Below are positions 7,548 to 14,155 of a stretch of DNA of 24,393 nucleotides, piece after piece. Source of the DNA: Actinomycetes bacterium (GTDB taxonomy: Bacteria > Actinomycetota > Actinomycetes > Propionibacteriales > Nocardioidaceae); assembly GCA_023252095.1 (NCBI GenBank), contig JAHEXN010000008.1, forward strand, positions 1 to 24,393. The letters are read 5' to 3'. The translations under genes and the position numbers were made by a program. Positions within the stretch are counted from its first letter, which is position 1; each line of letters opens with the position of its first letter. The notes beneath the pieces were generated by a model, which saw only the letters and a program-made list of their open reading frames with translations, had not been told where the DNA came from and ran no database searches.

Positions 7548-8519
7548 CTACGCGTCGGGCACGGCGACCAGGAGCGCCACTCGCCAGTCGAGCACGTCAC
7601 GGCCCTCGACCGAGGTGATGACCCTCGCCCGGACGATCCGAGCACCAGGCACTGCAGGACCGATCGACCCGATCTGCACGACTGAGGCGAGGACGTCGTC
7701 CTCGTGCACCGGGGCGAGGTGGTCGCAGGAGTCCCAACCGAGCACCGTGACGACGTCCGGCACGGCGCGAGCCACGTGCGCGGCGGCGATGCCGATCGTG
7801 TGGCCGCCGTAGACGAGTCGCCGCCCGCCCGCGACCTCCGCATCGTGGTGCACCCGGGCGAGGTTGAGGGTCAGGCGAGCCAGCTCCGGGGCGCTCGACA
7901 CGACATCGCCCCCGAGGACCTGCACGACGTCCCCCTCCACCGGCGGCGCCCCCAGGTGCCGCCACTCCCGGAGGTTCCACCCGGCCACCGATCGCAGGAG
8001 GTCCGGCTCCGGACCGTCCGTGCCGATCGCCGTGAGGTCGTCGGCGTGTCCCGTCTCGGCGTCGCCACGCAGCGGCAGCATCGCGCAACGGTAGAAGTCG
8101 AGCACCGGCCGCGCCGCGTCGTCGACCGTCGTGACCCGCAGGGCCGCGAGGCCCGTCGGCGAGCGGTCCGGACGCCGGGAGTTCTCCCGCAGCCCCACGA
8201 CCTCGGTCGTCGTGTGGAGGGTCTCCCCGATCGACGGCTGCTTCAGCAGCGCGAGCCGACGGTAGAAGAGATTGGCCTTGACGTGCTGGGTCGCCTGGGT
8301 GCTCTGCCCGATCGCGACGTCGGTCACGAAGCTCGGGTGAGCGATCTGCCGCCGGCCCGCGACCCGGTTCGAGGCCCCCGCGTCGAGCATGAGCGGGAAC
8401 CGGTCTCCCACGATCGCCTGGTGCATCGCGGCTCGGCCGTCGGTCAGCGTGTACGGCGAGCTCGCGAACAGCTGGCCGCGTTCGAGGTCGTCGAACCAAG
8501 GTCCCGCGACGCGACTCAT
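7548..8519 (-). CDS. Double-hotdog MaoC-type hydratase/dehydratase
   Basis: The 323-residue protein has the length and layout of two fused hotdog domains, as in mesaconyl-CoA hydratase/beta-methylmalyl-CoA dehydratase-like enzymes. The first domain holds LTDGRAAMHQAIVGDRFP (about residues 25-42), which resembles the hydratase-2 pattern of an Asp and His around a G-D turn. The second has LVYGGHTIGIAAAHVARAVP near residue 236. The likely reaction is reversible hydration of an enoyl-CoA to a 3-hydroxyacyl-CoA (for example mesaconyl-CoA or a branched analogue). The ATG at 8519 overlaps the stop of the CitE-like lyase gene by four bases (ATGA), so the pair is translationally coupled. A hydratase feeding a CoA-ester lyase is a sensible chemical pair. 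The substrate is inferred only from that pairing. Confidence 0.8.
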   Translation of the reverse strand: MSRVAGPWFDDLERGQLFASSPYTLTDGRAAMHQAIVGDRFPLMLDAGASNRVAGRRQIAHPSFVTDVAIGQSTQATQHVKANLFYRRLALLKQPSIGETLHTTTEVVGLRENSRRPDRSPTGLAALRVTTVDDAARPVLDFYRCAMLPLRGDAETGHADDLTAIGTDGPEPDLLRSVAGWNLREWRHLGAPPVEGDVVQVLGGDVVSSAPELARLTLNLARVHHDAEVAGGRRLVYGGHTIGIAAAHVARAVPDVVTVLGWDSCDHLAPVHEDDVLASVVQIGSIGPAVPGARIVRARVITSVEGRDVLDWRVALLVAVPDA

Positions 8520-9400
8520 CGGCGTCCTGCCCGCGTCAGCACCCGGCGTGCGGCGACCGCCATGGCCTCGTCGACGAGCTCCCCGTCGAGCGCCAGCGCG
8601 CCAGAGCCACCCTCATGGGCCCGACCGAGCAGCTCGACGACGCGCTCGGCGTGCGCCACGGCCTCGGACGAGGGGGTGAAGGCCACGGTGACCGGCTCGA
8701 CCTGGCGGGGATGGATGACCCACTTCGCGTCGAACCCGAGCGCCACGGCACGCTCCACGGACTCGGCGAACAACTCGTCGACGTCGACCGTCAGGTGGGG
8801 GCCGTCGACGACGTCCAGATGGGCGGCCCGGGCCCTGACCAGCACCTCCATCTGGATCGGCGTCCAGCTCAACGGGTCCGCGTCCGGGTGCCGCCCGAGC
8901 GAGGCGGAGAGGTCGGCGTACCCGATCACGAGGCCGTCGAGGCGGTCGCGGCGCGCGCAGATGTCGTCGAGGTTCGCCACGCCGCGCGCGGTCTCGATCA
9001 GGGCCTCGATCCGCAGCGGCACAGCCACGCCGAGCTCGGCAGCGATCCCGTCGAGCACGTGCTCGACCACCGCGAGGTCCTCACGACTCTCGACCTTCGG
9101 CAGCACGATCGAGGCGATGTCGGCGCGCGACTCCACCACCGCTCGCAGGTCCCGCAGGCCCCATGGCGACCGCACCGGGTTGACGCGGACCGCGACCCGC
9201 GGTCCGCCGTCGACCTGCCCAAGGCCCCTCACCACCTCCCGTGCGACGTCCTTGCGCTCCGGTGCGACGGCGTCCTCGAGATCGATGACGACCTCGCTCG
9301 CGGTCGTCGCCAGCGCCTTCTGGACCAAGGTCGGGTTGGCAGCCGGGACGCAGAGGATCGACGTGCGGCCGCGCCGGGTCGAGGAGGTCGTGTTGCTCAC
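8516..9400 (-). CDS. CitE-type CoA-ester lyase (HpcH/HpaI aldolase family)
   Basis: The 294-residue protein has the full set of CitE/malyl-CoA-lyase motifs: VIDLEDAV (Glu42/Asp43), the CoA-carboxylate-binding Arg in AVRVNP (Arg72), LPKVES, the metal ligand Glu136 in ALIETARGV, Asp163 in GYADLSASLG, and KWVIHPRQV near the C-terminus. Such enzymes are Mg2+-dependent and cleave or condense beta-hydroxyacyl-CoAs (malyl-, citramalyl-, beta-methylmalyl-CoA). It is first in a two-gene unit with the MaoC hydratase and divergent from an acyl-CoA dehydrogenase. The GTG at 9400 is the only workable start. A TAGATT -10-like hexamer ends seven bases before it and there is no properly spaced Shine-Dalgarno sequence, so the mRNA is probably leaderless. 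The AATTTAATCTAGATTAGA operator lies two bases upstream, so this gene is likely under TetR control. M. tuberculosis Rv2498c is a comparable family member. Confidence 0.88.
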   Translation of the reverse strand: MSNTTSSTRRGRTSILCVPAANPTLVQKALATTASEVVIDLEDAVAPERKDVAREVVRGLGQVDGGPRVAVRVNPVRSPWGLRDLRAVVESRADIASIVLPKVESREDLAVVEHVLDGIAAELGVAVPLRIEALIETARGVANLDDICARRDRLDGLVIGYADLSASLGRHPDADPLSWTPIQMEVLVRARAAHLDVVDGPHLTVDVDELFAESVERAVALGFDAKWVIHPRQVEPVTVAFTPSSEAVAHAERVVELLGRAHEGGSGALALDGELVDEAMAVAARRVLTRAGRR

Positions 9401-9402
9401 CT

Positions 9403-9420
9403 AATTTAATCTAGATTAGA
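9403..9420. promoter_or_regulatory. Palindromic operator and overlapping divergent promoters (site 1)
   Basis: AATTTAATCTAGATTAGA occurs here and, in reverse orientation, at 17317-17334. Its core TAATCTAGATTA (9407-9418) is a perfect 12-bp palindrome and contains a TAGATT -10-like hexamer on both strands. On the minus strand that hexamer is seven bases from the citE-like GTG. On the plus strand it would start an mRNA near 9424, with a roughly 38-base leader for the acyl-CoA dehydrogenase. A regulator bound here would block both promoters; the TetR gene at 10660 is the obvious candidate. Confidence 0.7.
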
Positions 9421-9461
9421 CTCGTCGCCACCACAACTTCCCTCCCCGACAGGAGCACCCC

Positions 9462-10619
9462 GTGCCGCAGCTGAACGCCGACGAGCGCGAGATCGTCAAG
9501 GTCGTCCGCGACTGGGTCAACCGCGAGGTCAAGCCCGTGGTGCAGGAGCTCGAGCACGCCAACGAGTACCCCGAGAAGCTCGTCGAGCAGATGAAGGAGC
9601 TCGGCATCTACGGGCTCGCGATCCCCGAGCCGTACGGCGAGGCGCCGGTCTCGATGCCCTGCTACGTCGAGATCACGACCGAGCTCGCCCGCGGCTGGAT
9701 GTCGCTCGCGGGAGCGATGGGCGGTCACACCGTCGTGGCCAAGCTCCTGCTGCAGTTCGGCACCGAGGAGCAGAAGCAGCGGTACCTGCCCCGCATGGCC
9801 ACCGGCGAGGTCCGCGCCACGATGGCGCTGACCGAGCCGGGCGGAGGCTCCGACCTGCAGAACATGCTGACGAGCGCACGCCGAGAGGGCGAGGAGTACG
9901 TCGTCAACGGCTCCAAGACCTGGATCTCCAACGCACGCCGGTCCCACCTCATCGCCCTCCTGGTCAAGACCGACCCGAAGGCCCAGCCCCGACACGAGGG
10001 AATCTCGATCCTGCTCGTCGAGCACGGTCCCGGCCTCGAGGTCTCGCGCGACCTGCCCAAGCTCGGCTACAAGGGCGTCGAGAGCTGCGAGATCTCCTTC
10101 GACGACTACCGCACTCCCGCCGACAGCGTCCTGGGCGGCACCGAGGGCCGGGGCTTCGCCCAGATGATGAAGGGCCTCGAGACCGGCCGCCTCCAGGTCG
10201 CGGCGCGCGCTCTCGGCGTCGGCCAGGCCGCCTTCGACGACGCCCTCGCGTACGCCCAGGAGCGCGAGAGCTTCGGCAAGCCGATCTGGAAGCACCAGTC
10301 GATCGGGAACTACCTCGCGAACATGGCGACCAAGCTCACCGCAGCGAAGCAGCTGACGCTGTTCGCCGCCGAGCGCTACGACTCCGGCGAGCGGGTCGAC
10401 ATGGAGGCCGGCATGGCCAAGCTCTTCGCCTCCGAGACGGCGATGGAGATCGCGCTCGACGCCGTGCGCATCCACGGCGGCTACGGCTACTCCACGGAGT
10501 ACGACGTCGAGCGCTACTTCCGCGACGCGCCGCTCATGATCATCGGCGAGGGCACCAACGAGATCCAGCGCAACGTCATCGCCGCCCAGCTCGTCAAGCG
10601 TGGCGGACTCGGGGCCTAG
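9462..10619 (+). CDS. Acyl-CoA dehydrogenase
   Basis: This 385-residue flavoprotein performs the first step of acyl-CoA beta-oxidation, alpha,beta-desaturation with electrons passed to ETF. It shows the FAD/substrate signature TMALTEPGGGSDLQ, WISNARRS, the R-x-A-R-A-L-G-V-G-QAAF helix and the C-terminal GGYGYSTEYDVERYFRDA. The catalytic base is expected at Glu363 in IIGEGTNEIQR, the MCAD-like position. The GTG at 9462 has a GGAG seven bases upstream. It is divergent from the CoA-ester lyase gene and shares the palindromic promoter with it. The TetR gene follows 40 bases downstream. The set lyase + MaoC + FadE + TetR resembles the M. tuberculosis leucine catabolic region around fadE19, so a branched short-chain acyl-CoA is a reasonable but unproven substrate. 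Confidence 0.92.
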   Translation: MPQLNADEREIVKVVRDWVNREVKPVVQELEHANEYPEKLVEQMKELGIYGLAIPEPYGEAPVSMPCYVEITTELARGWMSLAGAMGGHTVVAKLLLQFGTEEQKQRYLPRMATGEVRATMALTEPGGGSDLQNMLTSARREGEEYVVNGSKTWISNARRSHLIALLVKTDPKAQPRHEGISILLVEHGPGLEVSRDLPKLGYKGVESCEISFDDYRTPADSVLGGTEGRGFAQMMKGLETGRLQVAARALGVGQAAFDDALAYAQERESFGKPIWKHQSIGNYLANMATKLTAAKQLTLFAAERYDSGERVDMEAGMAKLFASETAMEIALDAVRIHGGYGYSTEYDVERYFRDAPLMIIGEGTNEIQRNVIAAQLVKRGGLGA

Positions 10620-10646
10620 GTCGAATTGAATCGCGGGTCAACGACC

Positions 10647-10659
10647 TAGGATGACGTCC
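10647..10659 (+). promoter_or_regulatory. Possible leaderless promoter of the TetR gene
   Basis: TAGGAT (10647-10652) followed by seven bases (GACGTCC) leads directly to the ATG at 10660, the same geometry as at 6662 and at the citE-like gene. The AGGA in the same hexamer could equally act as a Shine-Dalgarno sequence (8-base spacing) on read-through mRNA from the acyl-CoA dehydrogenase. Both readings favour the ATG at 10660 over the one at 10651. Confidence 0.4.
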
Positions 10660-11274
10660 ATGGTTCTCAAGCAGGCCGCCTCGATCGACGCGGACTCCAA
10701 GTCAGCGCGGACCCGGCTGCGCATCCTCGACGCCGCCGCCGAGGTGCTGAGCGCGCGGGGCTATGCCGGAATGCGGCTGAGCGACGTCGCCGAGAAGGCC
10801 GAGGTCCAGGCCCCGGCGATCTACTACTACTTCGCGTCGCGCGAGGACCTGATCGAGGAGGTCATGTACGCCGGCATCGCCCAGATGCGCGAGCACCTCG
10901 CGGCAGCGCTCGACGCCCTCCCGGACGGCACGCCCCCGCTGGAGCGCTTGACGGTCGCGGTCGAGGAGCACCTGCGCCACGAGCTGGAGCTGTCGAACTA
11001 CGCCACGGCCGCGATCCGCAACGCGGGCCAGGTCCCGGAGACCATCCGGCACCGCAACACCGAGGAGCAGCGGGCCTACGGAGAGATCTGGGCGCACCTG
11101 CTGAAGTCGGCCCACGAGGCTGGCGAGCTCCGTGACGGCATCGATCTTCACATGGCCCAGATGCTCGTGATCGGCGCCCTGAACTGGACCGGCGAGTGGT
11201 GGGACCCCCAACGCGGCAACATCGAGGCGCTCGTCTCCAACGCGAAGTCGTTCGTGCTCAACGGCCTCACCTGA
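10660..11274 (+). CDS. TetR-family transcriptional regulator
   Basis: The 204-residue protein has the standard TetR arrangement. The N-terminal three-helix DNA-binding domain (about 17-64) contains ILDAAAEVLSARGYAGMRLS and the helix-turn-helix VAEKAEVQAPAIYYYFASRE. A helical ligand and dimer domain follows (66-204), with the family-typical WTGEWWDPQRG near residue 180. It probably represses acyl-CoA catabolic genes and releases them on binding an acyl-CoA. The most likely operator is AATTTAATCTAGATTAGA, present at 9403-9420 and 17317-17334, but this link is inferred from location and symmetry. The start at 10660 rather than 10651 is supported by TAGGAT placed seven bases upstream, acting as -10 or Shine-Dalgarno. 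It converges on the ferredoxin reductase gene, and its TGA stop lies inside the shared terminator hairpin. Confidence 0.9.
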   Translation: MVLKQAASIDADSKSARTRLRILDAAAEVLSARGYAGMRLSDVAEKAEVQAPAIYYYFASREDLIEEVMYAGIAQMREHLAAALDALPDGTPPLERLTVAVEEHLRHELELSNYATAAIRNAGQVPETIRHRNTEEQRAYGEIWAHLLKSAHEAGELRDGIDLHMAQMLVIGALNWTGEWWDPQRGNIEALVSNAKSFVLNGLT

Positions 11275-11295
11275 CCCCGTCCGACGACGGGGTCA
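11272..11295. terminator. Bidirectional terminator hairpin containing both stop codons
   Basis: TGACCCCGTC (11272-11281) and GACGGGGTCA (11286-11295) form a perfect 10-bp stem around the loop CGAC. The first three bases of the left arm are the TGA of the TetR gene, and the last three of the right arm are, on the minus strand, the TGA of the ferredoxin reductase gene. The hairpin is the entire intergenic space. Confidence 0.8.
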
Positions 11296-12546
11296 GACCG
11301 CCGCTGCGGCCCGCTCCCGCTCCTTCTGAGCCGCGAGGGCCTTGCGCTTCTCGGCGAACTCGAGTGCCTCGCCCCAGCTCGCACCCTTGCCGATCATGAC
11401 GCGGTACTTCATGATCTCGGTCTGTCCGTTGACCGTCAGCGCGCCGATGACGCGATCGCCGCGCCGGTAGAGGGCGACCCAGCGGCCACCCGCCTCCGGG
11501 TCACCGTCGACGAGGACGACCTCGTCCGCTTCCGGCGACCCGACGAACTGGATGCGCACGTCGTACCAGTCGGACCAGAAGTACGGCACGGTGCCGTACG
11601 GCTTCGCGTTCTCGGGGTCGATCGCGTTGCGGGCGGCGGCAGCACCCTGTTCGGCGGCGGCGGTCCAGTTCTCCATGCGCTGCCGCTCGCCCATCACCGG
11701 GTTGTGCCAGGACGCCACGTCGCCAGCGGCATAGACCCCCGGCACGCCGGTCCACAGCGTCTCGTCGCACACCACGCCGTTGTCGAGCCTCAGGCCGGAG
11801 CCCTCGAGCCACTGGGTCGCGGGGACGATCCCGATGCCCACGACCACGAGGTCGGCCGGCAGGACGGTGCCGTCGTCGAGGACGACGCTCTCGACGCGCG
11901 ACTCCCCCTCCACCGACACCACGGTGCGCCCGCAGAGCAACGGTGTGCCGTTGCGCTCGTGGAGCGAGGCGATCGCAGCGCCCATCCGGTCGCCCGTCGC
12001 TCGGACGAGCGGAGTCGGCAGGGCCTCGACGACCGTGACGTCGAGACCACGCTTGCGGGCACCGGAGGCAACCTCCGAGCCGATGAAGCCGGCGCCGACC
12101 ACGACGGTCCGCGCGCCCGCGTCCAGCGCGGCGCGCACGGCCACGCCGTCGTCGAGCGTGCGGAGACCGTGCACGCCCTCGAGGTGCTCGGTGCCGGGCA
12201 GGGTGCGGAGGTTCGATCCCGTGGCGATCACGAGCGCGTCGTACGCGATCTCGCGGTCACCCACGAGGACGACCCGCCGATCGGTGTCGAGCCCGGTGGC
12301 CGGTGCACCCAGGACGAGCTCGACGCCGAGCTCCTCGGCCAGCACCTGCTCGGTGCGGAAGGTCGGGTGCTCCGGATCGTCACCCGCCTCGAGAAACGCC
12401 TTGGACAGGGGCGGTCGGTCGTACGGGAGGTGCTGCTCGGCCCCGACGAGCGTGATCGAGCCGTCGAAGCCGGCCTTGCGCGCGGCCTCGACAGCGCGCA
12501 GACCGGCCAGCGAGGCGCCGACCACCACGAGACGACGGACCGTCAC
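11293..12546 (-). CDS. NAD(P)H:ferredoxin reductase (FAD-dependent, putidaredoxin/rhodocoxin reductase type)
   Basis: The 417-residue protein has two Rossmann folds: FAD-binding VVVGASLAGLRAVEAAR at the N-terminus and NAD-binding TVVVGAGFIGSEVASGARKR near residue 150. It also has LPYDRPPLSK (active-site Lys region), ATGSNLRTLPG, the second FAD motif GVYAAGDVASW, and the C-terminal reductase segment YFWSDWYDVRIQFVG. It should pass electrons from NAD(P)H to the ferredoxin encoded just upstream. Its GTG start overlaps the ferredoxin TGA by four bases (GTGA), so the two are coupled. Candidate acceptors in the cluster are the Rieske oxygenase at the right end, or a P450 elsewhere. The C-terminus is a charged, Ala-rich helix (KERERAAAAV). 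Confidence 0.93.
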   Translation of the reverse strand: MTVRRLVVVGASLAGLRAVEAARKAGFDGSITLVGAEQHLPYDRPPLSKAFLEAGDDPEHPTFRTEQVLAEELGVELVLGAPATGLDTDRRVVLVGDREIAYDALVIATGSNLRTLPGTEHLEGVHGLRTLDDGVAVRAALDAGARTVVVGAGFIGSEVASGARKRGLDVTVVEALPTPLVRATGDRMGAAIASLHERNGTPLLCGRTVVSVEGESRVESVVLDDGTVLPADLVVVGIGIVPATQWLEGSGLRLDNGVVCDETLWTGVPGVYAAGDVASWHNPVMGERQRMENWTAAAEQGAAAARNAIDPENAKPYGTVPYFWSDWYDVRIQFVGSPEADEVVLVDGDPEAGGRWVALYRRGDRVIGALTVNGQTEIMKYRVMIGKGASWGEALEFAEKRKALAAQKERERAAAAV

Positions 12547-12734
12547 GACACGATCCGGAGCGCCTCGGTCGGGCAGCCGGCGACGGCCTCCTCGACCGCC
12601 TGGAGCTCGTCGTCGCTGATGTCCTCCTTGAGCAGCACGAGGTCACCCTCGTCGTTGACCTCGAAGAACTCCGGTGCGAGCGACTCGCAGATGCCGAGCC
12701 CGGTGCACTTCGCGAAATCCACGGTGACCTTCAT
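12543..12734 (-). CDS. [3Fe-4S]-type ferredoxin
   Basis: This 63-residue acidic electron carrier has three cluster cysteines: Cys10 and Cys16 in AKCTGLGICE and Cys54 in AGCPTEAL. Leu13 and Gly14 stand where a [4Fe-4S] ferredoxin would have another Cys. This is the pattern of actinobacterial [3Fe-4S] ferredoxins that serve P450s and some Rieske oxygenases, for example the phenanthrene dioxygenase ferredoxin of Nocardioides. The ATG at 12734 has a strong purine-rich Shine-Dalgarno (AGAGGAAGGGG). Its stop overlaps the reductase start. The 86-base gap upstream contains its own promoter-like region, so the ferredoxin-reductase pair may be expressed separately from the flavoprotein before it. Confidence 0.93.
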   Translation of the reverse strand: MKVTVDFAKCTGLGICESLAPEFFEVNDEGDLVLLKEDISDDELQAVEEAVAGCPTEALRIVS

Positions 12735-12764
12735 CGCGGCCCCTTCCTCTGTTGCCTGGATCAC

Positions 12765-12782
12765 ATCATAACTCAACTTATG
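12765..12782 (-). promoter_or_regulatory. Candidate promoter with inverted repeat upstream of the ferredoxin gene
   Basis: In this otherwise GC-rich gap the minus strand reads CATAAGTTGAGTTATGAT. It contains an inverted repeat CATAA-N6-TTATG and, overlapping its end, TATGAT (12770 to 12765), a close match to a -10 hexamer. A start near 12758 would give a leader of about 24 bases that includes the Shine-Dalgarno sequence. The repeat differs from the TAATCTAGATTA operator, so a different regulator may act here. No clear -35 is visible. Confidence 0.45.
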
Positions 12783-12820
12783 CTCGACGCGCGAGCGTCC
12801 GATCAACGACCACACGGGAC

Positions 12821-14134
12821 TCAGCCCACGCGGGCGGCCAGGTGCTCCAGCACCTTGCCCGACACGATCTGTGCCGTCTCCGCGCACGCCGTGGTGCCAC
12901 CGTTGGCGTACTCCTTGACGCCGTCGCCGACGTTCCAGAGCCCCTCGAGCGGGGTGTCGTGCGGCATGTCGAAGCCCGCGACCGCACGCTGCGGCGGCCA
13001 GTCGTCCCTGGTCACCGTGATGCTCAGCTCGCGGACCCGGTCGTCGAACCCCGGGAAGTTCTCGCGCAGGTCCTCGCGCAGCAGCTCGATCTCCGCGGCC
13101 TCGTCGAAGTCGCCGATCGCGGGCTCGGGAACCGATGCCGCAACGTAGAGGTTCCAGCCGGGCGGCGACATCTCGGGGCAGGTGTCGCTGAAGTTCGCGA
13201 CGTACGCCATGCGCCGCGTGGAGGCGAAGTTCAGCATGCCCTTCGCCTCGATGATCCGCTCCTGGCTGGCGAAGTTGAGCGCGATCATGGCGCACGGCCG
13301 GTCGGCCTTCTCGATCTGCGCCACGTAGTCGCCCGGCAGGGCCTCACGACCCACCAGCCCGAGCGTGGCGGCCGGACCGACGTTGCTGATCACGACGGGG
13401 GCGGACACGCTGACCCGCTCGCCGTCCCTCTCGAGCTCGACGCCCGTCACGCGACCGTTCTCGGTCACGATGCGGTCCACGCTGGTCGAGCGCCAGATGT
13501 CGCCCCCGTTGGCCTGGATGTTGTCGGCGAGCTGCTGCCAGACGCCGATCGTGCCCTCGGGGTGGAAGCCGAAGCGCTTGAAGGCGCTCTTGCGGGTGAA
13601 GTAGGTGAGGAACACGCGGGCCGGCAGCTCCGTCGAGCTCACCGCGAAGATCGAGGCGCACATGTTGCGGAAGATGCCGCGCACACCCTCGTTCTTGGTG
13701 AACTTGCGGACCCACTCGTCGGTCGACAGCTCGTCCTCGGGCAGCCCGCTGTCGTTGCGTGCGGCGCCGAGCCCGGACACGAGCTTCGCGCCCGACCGGG
13801 TCAGCTTGCTCAGCATGAAGCCCCAGCCACCACCCGTGACGTCGACGTCCTTGCCCTTGATCCGGTACAGGATCGGCGGAGTGGGCTCACGGATCTCCCA
13901 CGGGATGCCGAGCTCGGCAAAGGTCTGCTCGGTGATGCCGCCGACCTCGATCACGATCGCCCCGTCGTTGACCTTGAAGCCGTCGATCACGGTGGTCGAC
14001 GCGCGCCCGCCCACCTTGTCGAGTCGCTCCACCACCAGCACGCGGCGTCCAGCGTGGGCGAGCCGTGCGGCCGTGAACAGGCCGCCCGCGCCCGCGCCGA
14101 TGACGACGACGTCGTAGTCGAGGTTGTTGCTCAT
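12821..14134 (-). CDS. Phytoene-desaturase-like FAD-dependent oxidoreductase
   Basis: The 437-residue protein starts with the dinucleotide-binding motif VVVIGAGAGGLFTAARLAHA and the adjoining VERLDKVGGRAST, typical of phytoene desaturase/amine-oxidase-like flavoproteins. It ends with the matching FAD motif GLWNVGDGVKEYANGGTTAC. The middle section has no recognisable specific substrate signature. It may oxidise or isomerise a cyclic or isoprenoid intermediate, but the family is broad. The ATG at 14134 has AAGGAA five bases upstream. It follows the acyl-CoA dehydrogenase by 21 bases on the same strand and probably belongs to the operon that starts at 17305. Carotenoid synthesis is unlikely because no phytoene synthase or related gene is nearby. 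Confidence 0.82.
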   Translation of the reverse strand: MSNNLDYDVVVIGAGAGGLFTAARLAHAGRRVLVVERLDKVGGRASTTVIDGFKVNDGAIVIEVGGITEQTFAELGIPWEIREPTPPILYRIKGKDVDVTGGGWGFMLSKLTRSGAKLVSGLGAARNDSGLPEDELSTDEWVRKFTKNEGVRGIFRNMCASIFAVSSTELPARVFLTYFTRKSAFKRFGFHPEGTIGVWQQLADNIQANGGDIWRSTSVDRIVTENGRVTGVELERDGERVSVSAPVVISNVGPAATLGLVGREALPGDYVAQIEKADRPCAMIALNFASQERIIEAKGMLNFASTRRMAYVANFSDTCPEMSPPGWNLYVAASVPEPAIGDFDEAAEIELLREDLRENFPGFDDRVRELSITVTRDDWPPQRAVAGFDMPHDTPLEGLWNVGDGVKEYANGGTTACAETAQIVSGKVLEHLAARVG

Positions 14135-14155
14135 GGGGGTTCCTTCTCTGTGTTC

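Noticed and set aside
7540..7552. Short inverted repeat CGTAG-CGT-CTACG between the converging SIP and MaoC genes as a terminator
   Set aside because: The stem is only five base pairs with a three-base loop and arises largely from the two TAG stop codons; too weak to call.
9403..9420. KstR or KstR2 steroid-catabolism operator
   Set aside because: The known KstR (AGAAC...GTTCT-like) and KstR2 (CAAG...CTTG-like) half-sites are not present; the core is TAATCTAGATTA.
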